This document shows, piece by piece, positions 12,768 to 20,935 of a DNA stretch of 64,000 nt. Where the stretch lies: NCBI RefSeq assembly GCF_003597395.2, contig NC_133777.1:56386975-56450974 (forward strand). The letters are read 5' to 3'. The position numbers and the translations under genes are program-made. The notes under the pieces were generated by a model. That model had not been told where the DNA came from, searched no databases, and worked only from the letters and a program-made list of their open reading frames with translations. This stretch comes from Chelonoidis abingdonii (lineage: Eukaryota; Chordata; Testudines; Testudinidae). Every line of letters begins with the position of its first letter. Position 1 is the stretch's first letter.

Positions 12768-13938
12768 TGTGACGTTGCACTCCATAATGCTTTGTAGACA
12801 TATGCTTATGAGTGTAAATATGACATAACTGGAATGTGTTTTATGCTAGATATGCCATGTAACATCTCTCTGCAAAGGTTATAATCTACTGGATATAGTC
12901 ATCCTATTTGTATGCATATATCATTTTTGTATTCAAAGTTATCAGTATTGGCAACGTACTTGTTTGATTTTAAGTAGCCTCAGTGAAGCAGTTGGTCAGT
13001 TTCTTGAGAAAAGACTAGTCACAGTAAGTGCCCAATCAAGAAACACTTAAGCTAACAATGAACTTTGAAAGACACCAATCCACATCTGAGCTTTCCTGGG
13101 AATGTGGCATTGGCCTGCAAGGAACTGAGTCATGCATGGACATGTGACTCCAAAACTCCATCTTGGAGCTGGAGTCTGCATAGGAGAGGGGAAGGGGTTT
13201 CCACCCAGGAGAGAGAGAGAGACAGACACTATATAAGCTCCTAGGGAAACTCCTCCATTTTGTCTTTAGCTGGCTCAAGAGGTAGCCTCTCCACCCTCAA
13301 AGGGTACCTGAAAGAAACTGGGACGAAGGTCAGTAACTATGGGGGTGTGAGTGATTGCTGGACCCAGACTAGGAGGAAATCTAGTCTGTAAAAGAGGCTT
13401 ATTGGAACATTGCTGAGGGTAAGATTTACCTACATTTAGTTTTTATACTGTATTAGGCTTAGACTTGCGTGTTTTATTTTATTTTGTTGGTAATTCACTT
13501 TGTTCTGTCTGTTGTTACTTGGAACCACTTAAATCCTACTTTTTATATTTAATAAAATCACTTTTTTACTTATTAATTAACCCAGAGTAAGTATTAACAC
13601 CTGGGAGGGAGAGGGGAACAGCTGTGCATATCTATCAGTGTTATAGAGGGTGAACAATTTATGAGTTTACCCTATACAGGGTAAAACGGATTTATTTGGG
13701 GTTTGGACCCCATTGGGAGCTGGGCATCTGAGTGCTGGAGACAGGAGCACTTCTTAAACTGTTTTCAGTTAAGCCTGAAGCTTGTGGGGGACGTGGTTCA
13801 GACTTGGATCTGTGTTTGCAGCAGGCAAGCATGTCTGAAGTGCTGAAGTCTCAAGCTGGCAGGGAAAACGGGCTCACAGGTAGTCTTGGCACATCAGGTG
13901 GCAGTCCCAAAGGGGTTTCTGTGAGCCAACCCGTCACA
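12768..13938 (+). mobile_element. Solo LTR of an endogenous retrovirus
   Basis: The element starts TGTGACG and ends CGTCACA, a perfect 7-bp inverted repeat, and is flanked by a 5-bp direct repeat AGCTC (12763-12767 and 13939-13943). A TATATAAG box lies at 13230-13237 and an AATAAA signal at 13551-13556, in the order expected for a plus-strand LTR. No internal retroviral coding is attached, so it is a solo LTR. It sits inside the Ngaro-like element and is therefore younger than it. Confidence 0.87.
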
Positions 13939-14240
13939 AGCTCCCCTCTTTTCCTCTCCCTGTTCCTCCAACAAATCCATTTCCAGGACCTTACCATCCA
14001 CCCCCCTTGTAGGGAGGGTTAAGATGGACTATTAGAATGGTGGGTAGAATGCTGTACCAATCATAGAAGTCTCCAACCACCTCTCATTCATTCCTCTTTT
14101 TAAGTCCTTTTCCAAGCCATTTATCTGGTCACTGTATACCTTTCCTATGGAGTACCTGCAGTGGACATCCGCCACAAGGAGGTGCCAGCAATTAGCCTGA
14201 CGCCCTCCTCCTCACACCCAGTCAGGTTCCCAGACATGTC

Positions 14241-14777
14241 CTAATGCCATATTTTATATCTGTAAAAAAACATGACAGCACCCAAGTTGGACAGGTGAAC
14301 CCCATCCTCCCGAAACAACTCTGCTGCTCCATATACTATGCCAGGATGTGAAATTACTGTCCCTTCTATGGTCCCAAGGAATGTGGCCACCTCCCTGTTC
14401 ACATACTTCCTTGCCTTACTCACGGCTCCCTGCCAGACCCTGCGCTGAAGCATGTCTGACCAAATAATGTTAATTCCTGGAAAAAGTTCAAGGATCAGCC
14501 TGAAGTCGTTCCTTCCACCTCTTTAAGCATTCCCCAAATCATTTTCCCCAAGATGCACCACAATTATATCTGGGGGCTGCTGACAGGCACACACAGCATA
14601 TAGCATCAGTATTAGCTGATCCCATAACATGCCCCTCCTTGCATGCCAACTGAGTAACACTTCATCACCGAAGCCCAGCTGCAAACCCTCAAGCAACCTC
14701 GATGCGAACCTGGGCCAAAAAGACAATCCTGTGCCTGCAGATCCACCCCACCATCTGCATGGCCGGTCAGCCAACAT
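14241..14777 (-). pseudogene. SGNH hydrolase domain of the Ngaro-like element (broken)
   Basis: Two adjoining minus-strand frames make one SGNH-hydrolase-like region. The first contains LGENDLG near 14530-14550, matching the GxND block III. The second contains DGVHLSNLG near 14285-14315, matching the DxxH block V with the catalytic Asp-His pair. The expected block I (GDS) near the upstream end is degenerate and only readable in another frame. A frame change separates the halves at about 14460-14523. Such hydrolase domains accompany the recombinase in vertebrate Ngaro-type elements; their role there is not established. The copy is not intact. Confidence 0.6.
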
Positions 14778-14824
14778 CTGTAATGAGATTACAACAAATT
14801 AATGTGGATTTACTGCCTGTACGT

Positions 14825-15016
14825 TCAGTATGCATCTGAATGCCAATGCCCAATTGCCTCTGCTCCCATACCTACCTGTGCTGCTGCTGTTGCTGCCACC
14901 CCAATTCTGAATGAGTGGGAACCAAATTCATGGGCTGGCAGCCCCAACTTCATCAGCCCCCATCTCAACACAGTAATAAATTGATATGCTGTGAGGGGAC
15001 TCCTGTCACCATGCAT
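14825..15016 (-). pseudogene. Tyrosine recombinase, catalytic C-terminal part (broken)
   Basis: The frame reads LTAYQFITVLRWGL, then FGSHSFRIG, then GHWHSDAY. HSFR is the HxxR signature of tyrosine recombinases and the IGHW segment supplies the following His/Trp position. Immediately after SDAY the frame stops at a TGA. The next codons in the same frame read TYRQ, where the nucleophilic tyrosine would be expected. One stop therefore cuts the enzyme just before its catalytic tyrosine. The upstream part lies at 15748-15194 in another frame. Confidence 0.72.
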
Positions 15017-15193
15017 AAAAATGGCCCTTTAGCCATATAACCCTATAAGCCTTCGAAGCCTAAACTGGGTAGACCCCAGGTTCACCACCCTACCAGAGGA
15101 TCACAGATTCACCCTGGCCGACTTGATCCGTCTTTGACCATCGCAAGTGTAATATCACTAAATGCTCATGCCATTGTATATCCTGTTGAGTCC

Positions 15194-15748
15194 CTACTGG
15201 ACCCAGGTACTAGTGAATGAACTCCCAGACAGAAACTTTTGAACTAAAAAACCACTGCAAGGATCAGGATAACCATTTAGCCTATTGATGAATGTAATGG
15301 CAGAAAAGCAATTCAAGATTGTGGAGGACGCCAGTTGACAGGTTGCCAACAGCAGCATGTACCACAGCACCTGTTCCTCTATAATGGGCCATATTGTTGA
15401 CCAGCCTTCCTGATCCTGAAATTGCATGAAATCATTAAAACTTCTCATAGCTCTGCCACGTGTGTGGGGCAGCTGATCGCCGTGCCACACTGACAACCAT
15501 TCTACTCCAAGGTTTCTTAGCACTAGTGGCATCTGCCTGGGTTCCCAGCTGGTTCCTGGTGCCAACTCCAGAGATCTGTGGACCTGAAAATGAGGCAAGA
15601 CATGTGCTATGCCATTGTCAACCCCAGAGAGGTTACCAAGCAATGTAATTCCATGGCACCTTTCCAGGGGCCACGCCTCGAGGCAAAACACACAAGTTGT
15701 GCTCAGGCAATTGGTTGGATGGCCCTGCCACTGTACCTCCGAATTCAT
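15194..15748 (-). pseudogene. Tyrosine recombinase, N-terminal part
   Basis: A 184-codon frame whose second half reads WPIIEEQVLWYMLLLATCQL, then ITFINRLNGYPDPCSGFLVQK. This is the layout of the core-binding (SAM-like) domain of retrotransposon tyrosine recombinases, where a helix-rich segment is followed by a LNGxPDP motif. The catalytic domain continues at 15016-14825 after a frame break. The first 60 or so codons carry no recognised motif and partly overlap the duplicated block described at 15711-16165. Confidence 0.55.
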
Positions 15749-16165
15749 CCATGTGGAATTATTGTCTTAACAACATGGCCAAACCTCACCCCTGACTTGA
15801 ATTGTTATTTTACATAAAGGGGATAAGAACTCCCATTAAAAACCTAGACCACAGATTTGCTGGGGTAGTCCCACAAGAGGCCATAGTCCATTCCACTGCT
15901 TCTTGAAGCTAGCCTTGGGGGGAAAAAACCCCCACAAGTTGTCCACCAGCAGTTGGAGGGCCCTGCCCCTGTACCCCAAATTCATTCTTATAGAATTATT
16001 GTCTTAACAACATGGCCAAACCGCACCCCTGACTTGAATTGTTATTTTACAGAAAGGGGATAAGAAACGCCATTAAAAACCTAGACCACAAAGTTGACCC
16101 ATCGGCTTTGCCGAAGTAGCCCCACATGAGGCCATAGCCCAATTCCACTGCTTGAAGCTGGCCCC
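15711..16165. repeat. Imperfect tandem duplication, period about 237 bp
   Basis: The block with TTATTGTCTTAACAACATGG then GACTTGAATTGTTATTTTAC then AACCTAGACCACA occurs twice, with GTCTTAAC at about 15764 and again at 16001. The similarity runs from about 15711 to 15905 in unit 1 and 15948 to 16165 in unit 2. It lies just upstream (in element orientation) of the recombinase frame. Confidence 0.8.
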
Positions 16166-16380
16166 AGCCTCTATTGTCACCCATGCCTCACTCAAATGGG
16201 GTGTACCTGCAGGTGGCATTTATTCTACCCTGCATCCTGTACCATTGTGGTATGAATGTGCTGGGACACCCAAAACATGGCTTGCATGCACGCCTGAATG
16301 TACAGATTCCACAAAAGCCAGTCCTATAATTAAATGCATGCCCTTGAATGTATTTCATGCCCGCCCAATTTTTGTTTTGT

Positions 16381-16384
<4 letters not shown>

Positions 16385-16410
<26 letters not shown>
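16385..16410. repeat. (TA)n microsatellite at the 5' boundary of the R4 LINE
   Basis: About 25 bp of TA repeats directly abut the first base of the tRNA-like start of the LINE. A second TA run lies at the other end of the LINE (about 19843-19862), suggesting insertion into, or target duplication of, a TA microsatellite. Confidence 0.85.
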
Positions 16411-16411
<1 letters not shown>

Positions 16412-16500
16412 TGACTGGATAGCGTAGTGGTTAAGAGCGCCGCACTTTGATATGGGAGACCGCCCTTTGATACGAGAGACCGGGGTTCAAATCCCGGTTG
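16411..16500 (+). promoter_or_regulatory. tRNA-like pol III promoter module at the LINE 5' end
   Basis: TAGCGTAGTGG at 16420-16430 fits the A box and GGTTCAAATCC at 16484-16494 fits the B box of tRNA genes. The boxes are 64 bp apart start to start. A 20-bp tandem duplication sits between them (CTTTGA at 16445 and 16465), and without it the spacing would be the usual 44 bp. It is not a working tRNA because no cloverleaf or anticodon arm can be closed around the duplication. It may be a SINE head or the LINE's own 5' end. Confidence 0.7.
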
Positions 16501-16623
16501 GTAACTTTCAGTAGGTGTCCTTGGGCAAAGACCCCCTAACGCTTCACCTGCCTACTCAAATATGAGGAGTGACACGAACTAGGAGAGTCATGCCGCTCGG
16601 ACGTTGCCGGATTAACAAGGTCC

Positions 16624-17360
16624 GTGCCAGATGTTGAGGAACCAGGACAATCTGACGATAAGTGGGCTACTGGAACAAACCATTCATGGACGAGACAAGA
16701 GAACCTGGAATTGATGGAATGCTACTACAACAGTAGACCTAATGAGAGGGGATATATGAAACGTATGAGGGGACTGTGGATGGACAAAAGACCTACATCC
16801 ACACTTACTGAGAAACAGCTAGTTACCCAACGCTTCAACATAGTAAAGAGGAAGCTGCTCTCACAGCTTGAGATAGACCAACTCCACATTACATCCCAGA
16901 CTCAAGAAGACCTGGAAGAACAAGTGGATGTGCAGCCCACACCTGAAGCTGAAACTTCACTGCCACCCCCTCCATTGCAGAGCACAGCAGCTGATATGAG
17001 GCATAAGATCATGGAGAAACTAGCTACAGTCAATCCTCGAGACCGATTACCAAGGCTCAGTGGAGAAGTACCATCAGATAGTATGTTAGAAGATGCCAAT
17101 AGAGCCTCATGACAATCCCTACTACCACCATAACTCAAACCAATGAACTGGTATACGCTACAGCCTCTGTAATCCTGGAGATGCTTGGCTACACGATCAA
17201 GAAGAACAACAGTATGTACCCACCCTGGAAAATGAGGTTGGAGGATAAGATCAAGGCGACTCGGAGAGAAGTTAGTCAGCTGGTGGAACTACAGAAGGGT
17301 GTAGAGATTAAGGATAAGACTCGGCTACTGAAAAAAATACAAGGACCTGACTCCATCTGA
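16624..17360 (+). pseudogene. R4 LINE ORF, N-terminal region
   Basis: Two plus-strand frames (16624-17112 and 17109-17360) join at a frameshift near 17110. The first holds SWTRQENLELMECYY and a following basic LW...KRPTST...LTEKQL stretch, resembling a Myb/SANT-like DNA-binding segment, then a proline-rich linker. The second holds NELVYATASVILEMLGY and a charged PPWKMRLEDKIKATRREVSQ stretch ahead of the reverse transcriptase. The reading continues in another frame after 17360. The start codon at 16624 is simply the first Met in frame. Confidence 0.6.
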
Positions 17361-17472
17361 AGCCCTAGAGACTGCTAAACAAAGGCTCACAGCACTAGCT
17401 ACCAGGCTAAGGAGATACACTAGAGAAGCAGAGGCAAAAAGTAAATGCCTGTTCTCCAAAGAAACATCCAAG

Positions 17473-18755
17473 GTGTACTCCCAACTGCAGTGCAACAACA
17501 CAATAACAGCAGAGCCACCAGCAGCAGAAACTGAACAGTACTGGAAGAACATATGGGAGAAAGAGAAGACTCATAACACCAGTGCAAAGTGGCTGCAGGA
17601 CCTGAGAACAGAGCACAGCAATCTCCCAGAACAGAAACCAGTCACCATCACAGTAGAAGACATCCAGCAGCGGGTCAAGAACATGAAGAGCTGGACAGCA
17701 CCTGGACCAGACATGATCCACACCTACTGGCTAAAGAAACTAACAGCAGTGCATGAACGCCTAGCAGCACAGATGAACCAGCTGCTAGCAGCAGGCTCCC
17801 ACCCAACTGGCTAACACAAGGAAGGACAGTGCTGATCATGAAAGACCCCTGCAAGGGACAGAACCGTCCAACTACCGGCCAATAACCTGCCTCCCCACAA
17901 CATGGAAAGTCCTATCAGGCATCATAGCGCCAAGCTACAGGACCACATGGGCCAGTACATGAGCACAGTCAGAAGGGCATGGCACACACCAGAGGCTCAA
18001 ACAACCAGTTGCTCATAGATAGAGCAGTCGCCCAAGACTCAAGGTCTAGACAGACCAATCTGAGCACAGCCTGGATTGACTACAGGAAAGCCTACGACTC
18101 AATGCCGCACACGTGGATCTGTGAATGTCTGGCGCTATACAAAGTCAACAGGACACTAAGGACCTTCCTCAAGAACTCAATGGGACTATGGAAGACAACA
18201 CTGGAAGTCAACTCAAGGCAGCTTGCACAAGTGGCCATCAAGTGTGGCATATACCAAGGTGATGCACTGTCCCCGCTGCTGTTCTGCATAGGCTTAAACC
18301 CCCTCAGCCAGATAATCACAAGGACTGGATACGGGTACAGGTTCAGGAGTGGAACTACCATCAGCCACCTCCTCTACATGGATGACATCAAGCTGTATGC
18401 TAAGAATGAACGAGACATCGACTCGCTAATCCACCTGACGCGGATCTACAGTGAGGATATCGGGATGTCATTCGGACTGGAGAAGTGTGGCCGGATGGTA
18501 GTGAAGAGAGGGAAGGTAGTCAAGACTGATGGGGTGGAACTACCAGCGGGCCACATAGCAGACATACAGACCAGCTACAAGTACCTTGGCGTCCCACAGT
18601 CACATGGAAACCACGATGAGGAGGCAAGGAAGACAGCAACATCCAAGTATCACCAAAGGATAAGACAGGTCCTGAAGAGCCAGCTCAGTGGGAAGAACAA
18701 GATCCACGCCATCAACAGATACGCCCTGCCGGTCATCAGATACCCTGCGGTATAG
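17473..18755 (+). pseudogene. R4 LINE reverse transcriptase (frameshifted)
   Basis: Frame 17473-17814 ends with VKNMKSWTAPGPDMIHTYWL, the conserved start of the RT. After a frameshift between 17815 and 17978 (NYRPITCL readable in a third frame) the frame 17979-18755 carries the palm: AWIDYRKAYDSM (residues 31-42), GIYQGDALSPLLF (90-102) and LLYMDDIKLY (131-140) with the catalytic YMDD at about 18375-18386. KYLGVPQ and NRYALPVIRYPA follow. The palm frame is open for 258 codons, but the flanking frameshifts mean no full protein is made. The function is target-primed reverse transcription of the element's own RNA. Confidence 0.85.
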
Positions 18756-19031
18756 TGAGCTGGCCAAAGGAGGACATGGAGGCTGCCGATGTGAAGACCC
18801 GGAAGCTCCTCACAATGCACGGAGGTTTCCACCCAAGTCAACACCCAGAGACTGTATACCAGCCGGAAAGAAGGCGGGCGGGGCTTGGTGAGCGTCAAAG
18901 CCACTGTCCTGGATGAACCCGGAACATCCAGGAGTACATCAGTAAGATGGCCCCCAAAGATGAGCTGCTGAGAGAATGCCTGAGGCAGCAGCAGACATGG
19001 GAGGAAGACCAAGCAGAAGAAGTGCCATGCT

Positions 19032-19720
19032 GGACGCGCCCGGCATTAACAAGGTTCCGTGCTGTTGAGGAACCAGAACAATCTGACGAGAGCTGGGCTA
19101 CTTGGAACAACCATGGTGCATGGACGCAGACAAGAGAACCTGGAACTGATGGAATGCTACTAACAACAGTAGACCTATGAGAGGGATTAATGAACGTATT
19201 AGGCGACTGTTGATGGACAAAAGACCTACATCCACACTTCGGAGAAACAGCTAGTACCCAACACTTCACATAGTAACAGAGGAGCAAGTGCCTCACAGCT
19301 TGAGATAGACCGAAATCCAATTACATTCCGACTCAGAAGACCTGAAGAACAAGTGGATGTGGACCCACACTAAGTCTGAAATCTTCACTGCACCCCCTCA
19401 TTGCAGGCCAAGCAGCTGATTATGAAGCATAGCATCATGGAAACCTTGCTAACAGTCATCTCGAACCGATTACCAGCTGGGCAGTGGAAAGTACCATGCA
19501 AATAGTAAGTTAGAAACTGCCAATAGAGCCCTCATGACAATCCTACTACACCATCAACTTGCAACCAATGAATCTGGTATCAACGCTCAGCCCTCTTAAT
19601 CCTGGGAGTGCTTGGCTATCACGTCAAGAAGAACAACAGTGTGTACCCACTCCGTGAAAATGGATGGAGGGATAAGATCAAGGTGACCGGAGAGAGTTAG
19701 TCAGCTAGTGGAACTACAGA
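19032..19720 (+). repeat. Second, indel-rich copy of the R4 5' region (matches about 16600-17295)
   Basis: Starting at TGGACG the sequence repeats the element's own 5' region: AACAAGGTTCCGTGC, GAACCAGAACAATCTGACGA, GGACAAAAGACCTACATCC, GAGATAGACC, CAAGAAGAACAACAGTGTG, CTAGTGGAACTACAGA. It differs from the first copy mainly by many single-base insertions and deletions and no frame stays open. It is joined directly to post-RT coding on its left and to the C-terminal tail on its right. Confidence 0.85.
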
Positions 19721-19842
19721 CGTGTGCAGTGCTAGGAACAGCTAAGATATTGCGCAGAACCCTCAAACTCCCAGGCCTCTGGTAGAGGACCCGAGGTTGA
19801 GGAAGACACATACCACCCATAGGGGTGAGAGGGGAATTTTTT

Positions 19843-19866
19843 TTAATATATATATATATAAAAAAT
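19843..19866. repeat. (TA)n run at the 3' boundary of the R4 LINE
   Basis: A T-run followed by TA repeats and AAAAAATAAGG; the counterpart of the TA run at 16385-16410 on the other side of the LINE. Confidence 0.75.
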
Positions 19867-20097
19867 AAGGCTGGACTTCTCTCTTGGTAAGCTTCAGCTA
19901 TAAACACAGGCATAGCTAAGGAATGCAGCCTTGGCAGGACACCTCTCCCATGTCTGTCCCAGCCATTGGAGGAACTTAAATTTAGCCTGTATCAGCATGC
20001 AATACCCTGCATCTGCTTACTGGGGTGTCTCCCCTCCCCCAGACGAGCTGAGACAGTGTCCGACTGGCCCGTGTGATACCTCGTCCTAGGTAAAGCC

Positions 20098-20556
20098 TCA
20101 GAGGAACCACTGCTGCCCAGAATCCCCACCTTTGCACATCATCTGGTATGGGACTCTGAACCACCTCCTGTACCTCTCCCCAAAGCAGATCCAAACACCC
20201 CTGTAATTAGGAACCTTTATCCATTGTTGATTTAACTCACTCCTGCCCTCGGTATCTGCAATCACCTGAGTGGAATGTCCTAGGTCTGGGCAAATCATTA
20301 CACTTTGTATGGCCTGCAAAGCTGTGGAAACAACTTCAGATGCAATAACCCTGATTACTTGTATCAAATCCCGGCTGACTGTCCTACCATCAAATGCAGC
20401 CAGCTCACTTGTGTGCATAAGTGCTTCACTTTGAGCCCCCGCCCCCCACCTGCCCAAGCCTGATAGGCTGTCCTTGTTATCAAAGGCACTATCCCAGGCT
20501 CCCCCAGCCCCTTGCCCTTGTTGCAAGGATCCTGCCCTTGGTTCACCCCGGCCCAA
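20098..20556 (-). pseudogene. gag-like ORF remnant of the Ngaro-like element
   Basis: A 152-codon minus-strand frame in GC-richer DNA. It contains DLIQVIRVIASEVVSTALQAI and NYRGVWICFGERYRRWFRVP. Position upstream of the recombinase and base composition unlike the flanks suggest the first ORF (gag-like) of the element. No zinc knuckle or other diagnostic motif is seen, so the assignment rests mostly on context. Confidence 0.4.
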
Positions 20557-20935
20557 ATAACTGCACTCATCTGCCCTGTACAGGGTTTGGTTCCTCCTCA
20601 GTTCCCTGTTCCAGGGACACTAACTAGGAGGGAGAAGCAAAATTCAACCCCCCTGCTGTCTCCTGCCCATGGCAGGAAAACACAGAAACCCTGTTCCCTA
20701 AACCTCTATGTACCACACAGCTGCTATGATTCAGCCTTGGTCCATGTAAAAGGGAAATCTCCAGGCATGGCACTGCCTTCAAACCTCGCATTCTCAAGGG
20801 GATGAGTCAGCGACCACTCTGCCCCTTTTGCAGCAGTTTTCATCCCCCTGCCCTCCACCATAAAGCACGGTTCCCTTCACTTGGCCAAGCCAGCCGAACA
20901 CCCCGCAGCTTGAAGGTGCGGGGTGGTCATTCACA

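Larger units (their letters stand above)
16411..19842 (+). mobile_element. R4-clade non-LTR retrotransposon (LINE), rearranged
   Basis: From left to right: a tRNA-like module (16411-16500), a 5' untranslated region, an N-terminal ORF segment (16624-17360, two frames), a linker and reverse transcriptase (17473-18755 with frameshifts), and a post-RT segment to about 19030. An imperfect second copy of the element's own 5' region follows (19032-19720). Last is the extreme C-terminus ending LPGLW-stop at 19783-19785, with a short 3' untranslated region running into (TA)n. The family is recognised from the reverse transcriptase and C-terminal tail as the R4-type group that normally carries a restriction-like endonuclease after the RT. 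That endonuclease part is absent. The LINE interrupts the Ngaro-like element. Confidence 0.78.
12640..20935 (-). mobile_element. Ngaro-like tyrosine-recombinase retrotransposon, composite with two insertions
   Basis: On the minus strand, in order, are a gag-like open frame (20556-20098), a tyrosine-recombinase N-terminal part (15748-15194), its catalytic part (15016-14825) and an SGNH hydrolase (14777-14241). The recombinase plus SGNH hydrolase combination points to Ngaro-type elements. The reverse transcriptase/RNase H expected between gag and recombinase is not visible and is probably deleted. The body is interrupted by an R4-clade LINE (16411-19842) and a solo LTR (12768-13938). A motif with CTCCAACAAATCCATT occurs on both sides of the LTR (about 12708 and 13968), perhaps a terminal-repeat unit. 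Outer ends are approximate. Confidence 0.62.

Noticed and set aside
16411..16500. A functional tRNA gene
   Set aside because: A- and B-box motifs are present but a 20-bp duplication disrupts the arm region and no cloverleaf closes; it is a promoter module of a mobile element.
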